A stretch of 64,000 nt of DNA, taken from assembly GCF_000340215.1 (NCBI RefSeq), contig NW_006921536.1, positions 260,886 to 324,885 on the forward strand, written 5' to 3'. Source of the stretch: Pseudocercospora fijiensis CIRAD86 (Eukaryota; Ascomycota; Dothideomycetes; Mycosphaerellales; Mycosphaerellaceae). Position 1 is the first letter of the stretch. Each line of letters opens with the position of its first letter. The translations under genes and the position numbers were made by a program. The notes under the pieces were generated by a model, which saw only the letters and a list, made by a program, of their open reading frames with translations, had not been told where the DNA came from and made no database searches. Below, piece after piece: positions 9,439 to 20,447 of the stretch.

Positions 9439-11325
9439 CTAGAGCGGGTTGTATGCTGGTGGACCATAACCCATCGGCGCCGGAGCTGCTTTCGTCACGG
9501 CTGGCGAAGTCCACGAGACCGTACCGTTAGTCCGGCTGCTGGTGAAACTCGTGGTAGATGGAACGGGTCCAGAAGTCTCTGCAAAAGAGGAAACAGATGT
9601 GATGCTGGCTGGCAGACCGCCTGTGGTGATTGGAAACGTGATGCTCGCGGCGATGGTCCAGCCAGTCGCAGGGCCGACGACAGAGATGTCGGTAAACAGG
9701 CCGCAGCGAGTGGTGATGCCAAATTGAATGCCATCGCACGATCCGGTGCAGGATGCCACACAGGCAGCAAAGTCTGAGGCCGAGATGAAGCGGGAGTGAG
9801 CAGCATCGAAGCGGCTGTCGCAGCCTACAGCGAAGTAATTGCCGTTGGCGTCCGTGTACACATTGTCGTCGTATTCTGGACAAGTGACGTTGGCAAGGCT
9901 AGGGCTGGTGGTTGTAGAAGATGGCGCGGGAGATGAAGTCGTGGTGTTGCGAAGCGGCGGCATTGATGCAACACTCACAGGGCCCACTGGTCCGATGGTG
10001 GAGGTGCGCGAAGGAAATGGGCTCGGCTGAGCGGTGATGCTGCCGCGACGTGAACTGGCCGTGGCGCTCGCTGTCGAAGCAATACTTAGAGTCGCATCAC
10101 CTTCATCATCATCTCCATCATTGTCAACCACCAACAATACGTATGGCACATCGCTTCTCTCGACAGTCTTGTTGATGCCTTGTAGACAGAGATGGCATGC
10201 CTTGGTGTCCGGGTACCACATGGCGGCTAGACAAGTCACGGCTTGGTCGCAGCTCTCGGTGCAGAGATCTTGGGTGCCTGGATCACGGTGCACCGAAGTG
10301 CTCATGCATGTTGGCTCGAGGCCACAGAAGATGGTGTATGAGCCATTGAGCTTGTCGGTGTATGGTGCTCCCTGACATTCAGGACAGGTAATATCTGCTG
10401 TGTCGCAGCCTGGGTTGATGGGCAGAGTGGAGAAAGTTGGTTCTGGCGTGGCGGTGGCGGTAGAAGCGTTCCAAGCTTGGGTCTTGGAGCTGCTTGGACT
10501 GCCTTTGGTCTCGGGGTAGCCAGCGATGACCGGGAAGAATGCTGTGAACGACTCATGATAGGTAGCGGATGGATCAGCTTTGGCGATTAGACAGCTGCGC
10601 TCGCCATGGTAGGTAGCTCCCGTGCAGAAATCGAGCTTGTCACATTCTAGGAGACATTCTTCTGGCGATAGCCACTCCTGTACCGAATAGCTTCCGTTCG
10701 ACTCGATTGAGGTGTCGCAAAGCACGCGATATGTCTTGTCGTTGGAGTCGACTGCAATCAATCCGTTGCACTTCGGGCAGATATCAGGATCATCCAGGCT
10801 GCAGGAAGCGGACAGGGCGGTGGCAGATGCGCTGGCTGGCGCCGAGGTGGATGTGGTGGAAGCGCGTGTATGAGTTCCGCTCAGAGTTTCGGTGATACGA
10901 ACATGAGAGGTCGAAGTGGCGCGGGAGGTGCTGGTCAATGTCGCAATGGTGACCAGGTTGGTGAAGCCAGCGGACCACCTCAGGCCCTGCTGTTCGCCAG
11001 AGGCAACCGTGCAGCTGCCATTGGCGGCAAAGTTCACGCCGACGCATTGGTCGGCGTCGTCGCAGGCATCCAAGCAAGTGGGCCAAGATACATGGCCGGC
11101 CAGTTCTTGCTCAGTCTCCGAGTCAATGACCCAGTCGCATGTGATGCTCCACTTCTGGCCCTTGGAATCAGTGGCATTCTTGCCATCGCACTGAGGGCAC
11201 AAGCTGTGGTCCTCTCGCAAGGCGCAGCTGTCGCCCTGACGCGCCGCGAGGATGCTGTCGGCCGATGCTAGCAATGGCAGCGAGGCTGTAGCAAGCGCTG
11301 CGGTGAGTGAAGGCCACGACTTCAT
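9439..11325 (-). CDS. Secreted protein with four Cys-rich PAN/apple-like modules
   Basis: Intronless, 628 aa. A signal peptide is clear (MKSWPSLTAALATASLPLLASA, cleavage near residue 22). Four homologous Cys-rich modules follow at about 33-125, 175-270, 308-400 and 475-570. The first three start with a CPxC(D/N/Q)G motif, then a GxxYxxxC strand, a central CxxxCxxxxxC cluster, and a last hydrophobic strand; the fourth has lost the second Cys (CPEYDD). The modules are joined by long Ser/Thr/Pro linkers that are probably O-glycosylated. There is no C-terminal GPI signal or TM segment, so it is predicted free or wall-associated. The pattern resembles PAN/apple domains, which bind glycans or proteins, but I do not recognise a named family. 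Function unknown. Confidence 0.8.
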   Translation of the reverse strand: MKSWPSLTAALATASLPLLASADSILAARQGDSCALREDHSLCPQCDGKNATDSKGQKWSITCDWVIDSETEQELAGHVSWPTCLDACDDADQCVGVNFAANGSCTVASGEQQGLRWSAGFTNLVTIATLTSTSRATSTSHVRITETLSGTHTRASTTSTSAPASASATALSASCSLDDPDICPKCNGLIAVDSNDKTYRVLCDTSIESNGSYSVQEWLSPEECLLECDKLDFCTGATYHGERSCLIAKADPSATYHESFTAFFPVIAGYPETKGSPSSSKTQAWNASTATATPEPTFSTLPINPGCDTADITCPECQGAPYTDKLNGSYTIFCGLEPTCMSTSVHRDPGTQDLCTESCDQAVTCLAAMWYPDTKACHLCLQGINKTVERSDVPYVLLVVDNDGDDDEGDATLSIASTASATASSRRGSITAQPSPFPSRTSTIGPVGPVSVASMPPLRNTTTSSPAPSSTTTSPSLANVTCPEYDDNVYTDANGNYFAVGCDSRFDAAHSRFISASDFAACVASCTGSCDGIQFGITTRCGLFTDISVVGPATGWTIAASITFPITTGGLPASITSVSSFAETSGPVPSTTSFTSSRTNGTVSWTSPAVTKAAPAPMGYGPPAYNPL

Positions 11326-13227
11326 GGTGGGAGCGAGTGGACGCCTGGGCGGCTAAACGAGGGACAAGAAGTAAGCTTGAACGAGTGTGTGAGTGCAGTG
11401 CAGTGCAGTGCAGTCGCCAGTCGAGAAGGAAGACTACTACTGTTGATGTGGCTGCCGAAGCTCAAGATGTCATCGAAACGCGCTCGCGCTCGCTCGCGGA
11501 GACTCCACGCAAGGCACAAACGAAGCAACGCAACTGCCTCGCTTCATCTTGCATTCCTGCTGTCGATTTTGTCAGGGCGAACAACACCGAGAAAGTGAGA
11601 CTTGCCTTTCTTCCAACGCATGTCTCCCCTGCAATTTCTCATCGCGTGTTCGAGCGCGCTGCACGAAGCCGTCCGGTGGTACAATTCAAGGCCTCTCGCA
11701 CACAAGACAAACAGACAAAGGGGTACATGACCGTTGCAATTTCATTTTCGCTCTGCTGCAGTGCCGCCTTCTACGCTGTGCCAGAATCAGACGGCCTTCG
11801 TTGGCTGATATTGACGCCATGGTCTGCACTGGTCTACGTTCCGATCTAACACGACAGTCTCATGGTCAACTGTAGAGAGCCAACTGTAGAGATCTCAGCA
11901 CTCCAGAAAAACAGTCAGGTGTTGTCCAAATACCTCCTCCGATGTCCTTGGTAGCCATCCCTCTCGCTTCACTTCTACACGTCTTGCTGAGCTCGTTGTT
12001 GCCCTCTGACCGCTACACAGCGTCTTTTCCGGTGAAAAACAAGGCCGTCATTGACGCCGTCACCGCCCACTCACACCAGGTCCAGTCTGCAGCGAGTGAT
12101 GTGAGTGACGCAGAGCCCGGGAAATCTCCGCCATCTCTCGTTCCAACTCTCGAATCCTCCGTTCCTGCCCGATTCGCTATGATACAATTTTGACAGGGAG
12201 CGGAGGTCTCGGCCCAGTTCTGTCCTGTTCGCCGACGTTCGTTTCACACGCGAAGAAGTTGTGCTGTGCTGTGTCTTCGGCTGAGCTCCGGTGACAGCGT
12301 GGAAGTTATGCATCGACTATGTCCGAAGGCACCTCGTACCCGTCGTAATTCTATGGGGTGAGGAGGGACGCCACGCCACGGCCACGACTGCGAGAGGTGT
12401 GGCTCGCACTGCAGACGCCGCCGTCACGTCGCCCGTACTGTACCTACATTTCAAGAGTGTATATCGTCCAATATGAGTTAACGACTGCAAGGCTAGGGAG
12501 AGCCTAGTCTGCCACCTCGCCTATTCTAATCGGGGTGCAGATGCGATCTTTGCAGGCAACCCTTGAAGGCCCATGCCCCTCGCATCCATCGCATTCGTCA
12601 TTGACCACCAGGGTTTTATTCTTGTACGCCCACTCCGATAGACTATAGTCCGTGCGAGCGAGATGATGTCCCCGTCAACGTCAACGGCAGCTACACGCAA
12701 CAACCACAGTAGCCTGATGCCAATAATGGTATGTGTTGAAGACCGTTATGCTTTCTTTAGAAGACGACTTTGGCTTCTTACAGCTAGATTCCGTGGTCAA
12801 GGATTCGGACTGAATCACACTAACCGACCCCGCCTCCGCTACGTAGACGAGAAGCTACGCGCGACTACATTCTCGGATGAGGTACAGTCCGGACTGTACA
12901 TATCTTGAATGCATTCACAAAAGAGAAGCACATATCTTCAATCTTCTCACATCTCACAGGCAGGTCGCAATTCCTTTCACTTCACTCCTCTTCTCTATAT
13001 TCGCGTCATCGATCCAGTCAAAGAAGACCGCTGCACCGAACCGCAGTGAAAGGCTGATAAGGCAGATATCGACGCTGTTCACTGCCGACTACAATACTTT
13101 GCTAGCCCGCGAGGCCATACCGACGTCGAACCGTGATACAGTATCCCATCTGCAACATCATTCACGAAAATCGGGCTCTGGTCTACCATAGCAAGAACCA
13201 GGCCATTGCGCCTTCACACTCGCTTGC
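11326..13227. other. 1.9-kb intergenic region, divergent promoters
   Basis: Lies between the divergent starts of the secreted-protein gene and the ABC transporter gene. Base composition is normal, not RIP-altered. At about 11390-11412 there is a short run of five-base TGCAG repeats. Several short frames are open, but none starts with a recognisable domain or keeps a consistent codon bias. It probably holds both promoters and long 5' UTRs. Confidence 0.55.
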
Positions 13228-16200
13228 ATGTTATTCGCCCCCGAGGTCATGGCGCTCGACTTCGACACGAAACAAATGAGCGACAAATCAAGCAACAACA
13301 TCTCCTCACGCGACGAGGTTGACCTGGCAGATCAAGAGAAAGCGCAACTTGGACACGTGCCTGTACCGACAGAGCCAGCGACGGCCTCACCGATACACAG
13401 ACTCGATTCGAAAGTACCAAAACGGAAAGATGAAGAGCAAGGTGAACAGGACCCGTTCGCGCATCTCCCAGAACACGAAGCTGCCATTCTCAAGAGACAA
13501 TTGGTGATCCCTCCAGTGAAGGTCACCTATTTCCAGCTATTCAGATATGCCACTCCATGGGATGTGGCCATCATGTTCTTGAGTGGTATTTGTGCGATAG
13601 TTGCTGGTGCTGCGCTCCCTCTCATGACCGTTATTTTCGGTAACCTAGCTGGCACATTCCAAGGCTTCTTCCTAGGCACTGTCACTAGACAAGACTTCTC
13701 AGACGAGATCGGCCGATTGACGCTCTACTTCGTCTACTTGGCCATCGGAGAGTTCGTAACAACATATGTCCAAACTGTCGGATTCATCTACACGGGAGAG
13801 CACATTAGCGGAAAGATCCGACAGCAATACTTGGCCAGTATCTTGAGGCAGAACATTGGATACTTCGACAAATTGGGCGCAGGAGAGATCACCACACGAA
13901 TCACCGCAGACACGAATTTGGTCCAAGATGGCATCTCAGAGAAGATTGGCTTGACCTTGGCAGCCCTCTCGACTTTCGTCGCTGCATATATCATTGGATA
14001 CATCAAGTACTGGAAGCTCACCCTGATTTTGACATCGACAATTGTGGCAATCTTCATCACCATGGGTGGTCTTGGACAATTCATCGTCAAGTGGAACAAG
14101 GCTGCGCTCTCGTCCTACGCTGAGGGCGGCACAGTGGTTGAGGAAGTCATCAGCTCCATCCGCAACGCCATCGCTTTCGGGACCCAGGACAAGCTTGCGC
14201 TCGAGTATGACAAGCACCTAAGCAATGCTGAGAAGTCGGGCTTCAAGACGAAGGCCATCACTGGCTCCATGATAGGCATCCTCATGCTCTTTACCTATCT
14301 GACGTACTCACTGGCCTTCTGGCTAGGCAGTCGGTACATCGTCAGCGGTGAGACCGACCTTTCTGCTCTTCTGACAATTATCTTGTCAATCATGATCGGT
14401 GCTTTTTCGCTTGGCAATGCGGCGCCCAATGCCGAGGCCTTCACTACTGCTATCGCAGCAGCTGCCAAGATCTACGGCACAATTGACAGAGCCTCCCCGC
14501 TTGACCCAACCTCGACTGCTGGCGACACAATCAAGCAGCTCGAAGGAGTGGTTGAGCTCCGGAATGTCAAGCACATCTATCCTTCGCGCCCAGAAGTTGT
14601 TGTCATGGAGGATGTGAGTCTCACAGTTCCGGCGGGCAAGACCACCGCCCTGGTAGGTGCTTCAGGATCTGGCAAGAGTACCATTGTTGGTCTCGTCGAA
14701 CGATTTTACGACCCGGTTGGCGGCGAGGTCCTTCTCGACGGCGTCAATGTACAGAAGCTCAATCTGCGTTGGTTGCGGCAGCAGATCAGCTTGGTGTCCC
14801 AAGAGCCAACACTATTCGCCACGACCATTGCAGGCAACATTCGACATGGTCTCATCGGCACACCGCATGAACACCTTTCCGAAGAGGAGACGCGCGAGCT
14901 GGTGGAAGCTGCCGCCAAGAAGGCGAACGCACACGACTTCATCTGCGCTTTGCCGGAAGGCTACGAGACCCATGTTGGCGAGCGCGGATTCCTACTATCA
15001 GGTGGCCAGAAGCAACGCATTGCAATTGCAAGAGCCATCGTCAGTGACCCCAAGATTCTTCTCCTGGATGAGGCCACATCGGCGCTTGATACCAAGAGCG
15101 AGGGTGTGGTGCAAGCCGCACTGGACAAAGCAGCTCAAGGGAGAACCACCATCGTCATCGCCCATCGTCTCAGCACTATCCGAGATGCTGACAACATCGT
15201 TGTGATGGTCCGAGGTCGCATCGTTGAACAAGGCACGCACAATGAGCTTCTCGAGAAGAAGACTGCCTACTACAATCTGGTCGAGGCTCAGAGAATCGCG
15301 GCCGAAAATGATCAGAATCGGGAATTTGAGGCAGAAGAGGAAGATGGAGACAGGAGTGCAGTACTCGACGAAAAGGATGGCGATGCCAAGACAACGGCGC
15401 AGTGGTCCCTTGTCGAGGATCCGAATGATCTCGAGCTTCGCCGAAGCCGAACACGAAACTCGATCTCCAGTCAAGTTCTTGCCGAGAAAGGTCAGCGCAA
15501 CTCCAGTCACTACCACCTTTGGACGCTCATCAAATTGGTTGGCTCCTTCAACAGAACCGAATGGCATCTCATGCTTTTCGGCCTGTTCGCATCTATCATC
15601 TGTGGTGCCGGCTACCCAGTCCAGGCCGTCTTCTTTGCCAAATGTATCAATGCGCTTTCAGTCACGCCCTCGCAGTACGGGGAGCTCCGATCGGCAGCGA
15701 ATTTCTGGTCTTGGATGTACTTCATGCTGGCTTTCGTTCAGCTCCTCGCATATCTTGCGCAGGGTGTTGTCTTCGCTTGGTGCAGCGAAAGGCTTGTTCA
15801 CAGAGCACGAGACAAGTCGTTCCGATCCATGCTAAGACAGGACATTGCTTTCTTCGACAGGGACGAAAACTCATCAGGCGCTCTGACGTCGTTCCTCAGC
15901 ACTGAGACCACCCACCTTGCGGGAATGTCTGGTGTCACTCTCGGCACGATTCTGCTCGTTTTCACCACCTTGGTTGTCGGGTTCATCATCTCACTTGCGA
16001 TTGGCTGGAAGTTGGCACTCGTCTGCATCGCCACCGTCCCAATCGTGCTTGGTTGTGGCTTCCTCCGTTTCTGGATGCTTACCAGATTCCAAGCTCGCGC
16101 GAAGAAGGCCTACGAGAAATCTGCTTCATACGCTTGCGAGGCCACTTCGGCCATCCGCACCGTCGCATCTCTCACCAGAGAAGACGATGTCTGGCAGCAT

Positions 16201-17292
16201 TATCACGGCCAGATCGAGGCTCAAGAGGCTGAATCTCTTCGCTCTGTGGTTCAGTCCAGCGCACTGTACGCTGCCTCGCAAAGTTTGATGCTCTGCTGCA
16301 TTGCTCTTGGTTTCTGGTACGGAGGCACTTTGATCGGCAAGGGCGAGTACAACCTCTTCCAATTCTTCTTGTGTTTCTCCGCTGTCATCTTCGGCGCGCA
16401 ATCTGCTGGTACCATCTTTAGTTTTGCTCCCGATATGAGCAAGGCCAAGCACGCAGCTGCTGAGATGAAGACTCTCTTCGATCGCAAGCCGGAAATCGAC
16501 ACCTGGTCTAAGGAAGGCGAGATGGTCTACTCCATGCAAGGCGACATCGAATTCCGTGATGTGCATTTCCGCTACCCAACTCGACCCGAGCAACCAGTGC
16601 TTCGTGGCCTTGATCTGCAAGTGCGAGCAGGCCAATATGTCGCGCTAGTCGGCGCATCAGGATGTGGAAAGTCGACGACCATTGCAATGCTCGAGCGCTT
16701 CTACAATCCACTTGCTGGAGGCATCTATGTGGACGGCAAGGAGATCTCATCACTCAATGTCAACTCCTACCGCAGTCACCTGGCGCTTGTCTCACAAGAA
16801 CCTACCCTCTACCAAGGCACGATCCGCGAGAACATCCTCCTGGGCGCAGACAAGAAACCAGAGGACGTCCCAGAAGAAGCAATCATTCAAGCCTGCAAGG
16901 ACGCCAATATCTACGACTTCATCATGTCCCTCCCAGACGGCTTCCAAACCGTCGTCGGCTCCAAAGGCTCCATGTTATCCGGAGGTCAAAAGCAACGTGT
17001 AGCCATCGCTCGCGCACTCCTCCGCGACCCAAAGATCTTATTGCTCGACGAAGCGACTTCAGCCCTCGACTCCGAATCCGAAAAAGTCGTGCAAGCAGCT
17101 CTCGACAAAGCGGCGAAGGGCCGCACCACGATTGCCGTGGCACACAGACTTTCTACAATCCAGAAGGCAGATATGATCTATGTTTTCGACCAAGGACGGA
17201 TCGTTGAGAACGGGACACACAGCGAACTTCTTGCGAAGAAAGGGCGGTACTTTGAGCTGGTTAATTTGCAGAGTCTTTCCAAGACTCATTAG
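13228..17292 (+). CDS. MDR-type full ABC transporter (ABCB family multidrug exporter)
   Basis: Intronless, 1354 aa, the usual size for fungal Pmd1/Mdr1-like ABCB exporters. The order is TMD1 (about residues 105-410), NBD1, TMD2 (about 775-1065), NBD2. NBD1 has Walker A GASGSGKST near 478, signature LSGGQKQR near 589 and Walker B ILLLDEATSALD near 609. NBD2 has Walker A GASGCGKST near 1141, LSGGQKQR near 1249 and the same Walker B. All ATPase motifs are intact, so two active ATP sites are predicted. It should export hydrophobic compounds or peptides at the plasma membrane. Three Met codons lie close together at the N-terminus (13228, 13249, 13276); the first is used here but the true start could be any of them. 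No biosynthetic genes flank it, so a substrate cannot be guessed. Confidence 0.97.
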   Translation: MLFAPEVMALDFDTKQMSDKSSNNISSRDEVDLADQEKAQLGHVPVPTEPATASPIHRLDSKVPKRKDEEQGEQDPFAHLPEHEAAILKRQLVIPPVKVTYFQLFRYATPWDVAIMFLSGICAIVAGAALPLMTVIFGNLAGTFQGFFLGTVTRQDFSDEIGRLTLYFVYLAIGEFVTTYVQTVGFIYTGEHISGKIRQQYLASILRQNIGYFDKLGAGEITTRITADTNLVQDGISEKIGLTLAALSTFVAAYIIGYIKYWKLTLILTSTIVAIFITMGGLGQFIVKWNKAALSSYAEGGTVVEEVISSIRNAIAFGTQDKLALEYDKHLSNAEKSGFKTKAITGSMIGILMLFTYLTYSLAFWLGSRYIVSGETDLSALLTIILSIMIGAFSLGNAAPNAEAFTTAIAAAAKIYGTIDRASPLDPTSTAGDTIKQLEGVVELRNVKHIYPSRPEVVVMEDVSLTVPAGKTTALVGASGSGKSTIVGLVERFYDPVGGEVLLDGVNVQKLNLRWLRQQISLVSQEPTLFATTIAGNIRHGLIGTPHEHLSEEETRELVEAAAKKANAHDFICALPEGYETHVGERGFLLSGGQKQRIAIARAIVSDPKILLLDEATSALDTKSEGVVQAALDKAAQGRTTIVIAHRLSTIRDADNIVVMVRGRIVEQGTHNELLEKKTAYYNLVEAQRIAAENDQNREFEAEEEDGDRSAVLDEKDGDAKTTAQWSLVEDPNDLELRRSRTRNSISSQVLAEKGQRNSSHYHLWTLIKLVGSFNRTEWHLMLFGLFASIICGAGYPVQAVFFAKCINALSVTPSQYGELRSAANFWSWMYFMLAFVQLLAYLAQGVVFAWCSERLVHRARDKSFRSMLRQDIAFFDRDENSSGALTSFLSTETTHLAGMSGVTLGTILLVFTTLVVGFIISLAIGWKLALVCIATVPIVLGCGFLRFWMLTRFQARAKKAYEKSASYACEATSAIRTVASLTREDDVWQHYHGQIEAQEAESLRSVVQSSALYAASQSLMLCCIALGFWYGGTLIGKGEYNLFQFFLCFSAVIFGAQSAGTIFSFAPDMSKAKHAAAEMKTLFDRKPEIDTWSKEGEMVYSMQGDIEFRDVHFRYPTRPEQPVLRGLDLQVRAGQYVALVGASGCGKSTTIAMLERFYNPLAGGIYVDGKEISSLNVNSYRSHLALVSQEPTLYQGTIRENILLGADKKPEDVPEEAIIQACKDANIYDFIMSLPDGFQTVVGSKGSMLSGGQKQRVAIARALLRDPKILLLDEATSALDSESEKVVQAALDKAAKGRTTIAVAHRLSTIQKADMIYVFDQGRIVENGTHSELLAKKGRYFELVNLQSLSKTH

Positions 17293-17394
17293 AAGGAGTA
17301 ATTGTATTAGAAATTTTTATAGCGAGGCGTTGGGAGGTTCAGATTCGGCATTTGTTAGGCGGGTTAGCTGGCATTGAAGTCGCCGCCGCTGCTT
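17293..17394. other. 3' flank of the ABC transporter gene
   Basis: Unaltered sequence between the transporter stop codon and the start of the RIP-like island; presumed 3' UTR. Confidence 0.5.
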
Positions 17395-18250
17395 CAGATT
17401 ATATATAAGAACAATAGGTTACAGAATAACGACAGATAAATTAGCAATTAAAGTAGAAAGAATATAGCTACTTAGTTGCTACTACTATCTACCTACTATA
17501 GGTAATAAAAAAATTTAAACAATAAGACGAAACGCGTTTATATATAAGATTAAGTAGTAGGTATTAGAAATATACTTTATACTTTCCGTACGCTATATAA
17601 AGAGCGAATAACCTTATATAGTAGCGATACTTTAAGTTGCTATTTAATAAGAGTTAGTCTATATAGCAATTAGTATAAGTAGTAGAATACTTTAACCCGA
17701 AATATACTTAGGCTAAAGATATTAAAGACGTTCTATTAAGTAATAACTTAAAGTTTTCTTAAATCCCTTCTACTAGTACGCTAGCGGCGCGTTTAGTTTT
17801 ATCTTATATACTTTAACTGCTTTTATAATTAGCTTAGAAACTGTATATTGTAAGCTCTATAGCGTATATCGCCTTAGGTCTAGGACCCGTTATTGTTATC
17901 TTAACTAGCTCGGGCTCTATAGTACTTATAAGCCTCTTTTAGCCTAGGCCTTTAGGAAAGGTTATATCGACGCTAGTTATATCTTCTTCTAAATCGTAGT
18001 GCTATCGTTATATAGCTACACTTATAAATAAATAAGGACGAGAATAATAGCGTCGCGTTATATATAGATCGTAGCCTTTCTTTATAGATCGCTCGATTCG
18101 ACGGTATACTCGTTGTCCGTATATCTCTAAAGACATTAGAACTAGTTTCGTAGGGCTTTAGTATAACTATCGCTAGCGTTTGAAAGTTAGAGTCGAGGTA
18201 GAGAACCGTAAAAGCTAGAGACGGTATAAAGTCGCAAAAGACTTAGCACT
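17395..18250. repeat. Short RIP-altered repeat island, identity unknown
   Basis: Composition switches abruptly at about 17395 to TA-rich sequence full of TATA, CTAG and TTA words, and returns to normal near 18250. It looks like the RIP-damaged block at the left end of the window. All six frames are closed by many stops and I could not recognise any protein. It is probably a fragment or solo part of a transposon inserted about 100 bp past the ABC transporter stop. Confidence 0.65.
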
Positions 18251-18364
18251 TCAAAGTGGATCCAAGAAACCTTCCCTGCATACTATATAAGGAAGCCACG
18301 AGGAAGCACTCTCGCCGCGGCCAACAAAGCAACGAAAAAAAAATGTAGAATCATAATTCACAAT

Positions 18365-19907
18365 CTAAAACATGCCCCCTCCAAGTCCGACCCTACCAGT
18401 TCTATCCTTCCTCTCATACCCATTTCCCAACACCGGCTGAATCTCAACCGGACGACTCAACTCTCGAATCCGATTCTGACTCTCCACATAACCTTTCAAT
18501 CTCGAATCCCAAGGTTTCGCAAGACTAGAATCGCTCAAAGTCCCCATCCGACCCCCAACAGCAGCAGCATCATTCTCCATCATCTTCGTAGTACTGGAGC
18601 TGAACGACCTCCTCCTCCTTCTCGCCTCAACCAACCCCGTCCTCCTCAAACTAACCACCTCAGGAGATTCTGCAAGAGTCATAATGCCTAGGGGACTCGG
18701 CTTGAGGGTCGAAGTGGATGTTGAACGGGAGCTTGTAGTGCGACTGCACGGTAGATCTACGCTTCGCCGAGATTCTCCACTGGTGCTTCGACTATAAACA
18801 CTCGAGAAAGATTCGGTTCTGTCGAGATGTGCAGGGGCAGGTCGGAGGATTCGTACGCTGTCGCCCGGTCGATAGGGGCGTTTGGGTGGGTGGATGGCGC
18901 GGTGGATGGAGGGAGGGGGAGTTTGGTGCTTTGGGGGGATGTATGCGGGTAATGGCGGTAATGGGGAGGAAGGGGGAGGAGGGAGGTAGAGGCTTGTGTG
19001 TGATCGGATTGAGGATAGAGATGGGCGTGGTCGGAGGAGGGATGGTGGTGCTGAGGAACGACCAGTGTGGATTCCAAGACCATGGCCATGGGGTTGATTA
19101 GGTGTCGGCACTGTTGATTGATCTGGCGGTTGCTGTCTCGACGACAGGGAAGTGGATGAGCGGCATTTGAAGGACATCTCTGAGAATGTGGCGTGGCACT
19201 TCTTCTGCTTGTAGGGCAAGAACATTGGCAGAAGCTTGTGTTCTTTGACGATGCCGAAAAGGTGGCATCGATAAGGCTCGTTGACTTTGTGCAGAAGTAC
19301 GAACAAGGCGCCAGAGACGATGCTGTCATCGTTCGTTAGCGTCATATCGAATCGTTGTGCTGAATACTTACAGCGCTATAAGGCTGGCCAATATCGTCAC
19401 TCGATTTATGATACAAGTTTTGCCCTTGTCGAGAGGTGAGACGCTCGATGAGGCGCACAAGGGTGTTCTGGCGGCAGTAAATGTGATGGTGAGGCCGCAT
19501 GCAATCATCCAGATCGTGACGAGAAGTCGAAGTGTGTGTGTCGCAAGGCCTTGGAAGGCGTCTACTCTTTCGCATTGTTTCATGTCCCCGGCACGAACTC
19601 TGAGATGGGTGGTAGTGTTCTGAAAGAAGAGGTAGAATAAGGACAGCGTGCTCTGCAAAACTCATCAGTCGGGTTCCGCCATATCTGGCTCTCTTTCACA
19701 TACCGCGACGAGATATAGAACGATAGACGGGATATCGTTCACAGAGACCACTCCCAGGATTAAGATGTAGGCCGTACTCGCTGCGACGTATAGGGACATC
19801 CATAGCAGGACATTCTGGCAGACGACTATCGATCCTCGTCCGAGTGTACTTGTTCGCGATCTCATGCGGCCCGGTCTGCTCTTCTCAGACGATCCTCGAA
19901 GTCCCAT
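18365..19907 (-). CDS. Predicted four-TM membrane protein with long Ser/Pro-rich tail (three exons; start uncertain)
   Basis: Spliced model: exon 1 19907-19704, exon 2 19652-19372, exon 3 19322-18365, giving 480 aa. Intron 1 (19703-19653, 51 nt, GTATGT, CTGAT branch, TTTTGCAG) and intron 2 (19371-19323, 49 nt, GTAAGT, GCTAAC branch, GACAG) join the frames exactly. Four hydrophobic segments result: QNVLLWMSLYVAASTAYILI, IPSIVLYLVA with STLSLFYLFF (formed across intron 1), THTLRLLVTIWMIACGLTIT, and RVTILASLIAL with IVSGALFVLL (across intron 2). The loop between TM3 and TM4 has two Cys. The tail of about 300 residues is Pro/Ser-rich and probably cytosolic. The layout is tetraspan, MARVEL-like, but no motif fixes a family. 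The ATG at 19907 is the first in frame after an acceptor-like site; an open frame at 20292-19951 could be an extra 5' exon. Confidence 0.6.
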
Positions 19908-20447
19908 TTCGAGACTTCCTGACCTCAATTTGTTCGTAGGTGAGCGGTGGTCAAGGCTGACAATTAAACTTGAAAAGCGCTTCGAATCGATCACGCTTCC
20001 AGAGTAGCACGTCGTGTGGTGTATGCATGGTCAAACGAAGGTCTCGCGGTCGCGAGAGTCTCTCGTGAACCTCCGCAGTAGGCTGGTACATGGCCAGTAA
20101 AGGCGAGCTCGGCAATGCGAGGAGTGGAATTTGGTAGGTGCCGCGACCAGCCATCATGTCACGTTCGTGTCGCGCTGACAGTGATAAGTCTGTGAGTGGT
20201 TGCATGAGTTGCATTCCAGTTGGCGCTATGGGGTGGTATTGGAATGTGCTTTGAGTGCGGACGTCCGCGGATGAACCAACGCCACACTTCATGAATTCGA
20301 GAGGTCGGTGGCGTGCTGACGAGCAATTATAGAGCTGTCTCTGTATCTAAAATATTCTTGCGAAGGATCCCAACACTTCTTACGTACAGTATCAGCCAAC
20401 TCATATCATACATATACTTTTATGCTTACACTCATATATACATGCAT
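19908..20447. other. Region between two - strand genes, with a possible 5' exon
   Basis: A frame on - beginning with ATG at 20292 stays open to 19951 (about 113 codons) and could be a first exon of the four-TM gene. No donor/acceptor pair joins it cleanly in frame: the best by eye is a weak GTGATC donor giving a 76-nt intron. The remainder, 20293-20447, is the 3' flank of the CDF gene. Confidence 0.35.

Noticed and set aside
11390..11412. Short TGCAG tandem repeat
   Set aside because: About four to five units only; too short to claim function.
11307..11875. Overlapping open frames of 108-180 codons between the secreted protein and the ABC transporter
   Set aside because: No domain, no consistent codon bias, and they overlap each other in several frames; more likely promoter and UTR.
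13228..17292. Idea that the ABC exporter belongs to a secondary-metabolite cluster
   Set aside because: No polyketide, peptide synthetase, terpene or tailoring enzyme gene lies nearby in the window.
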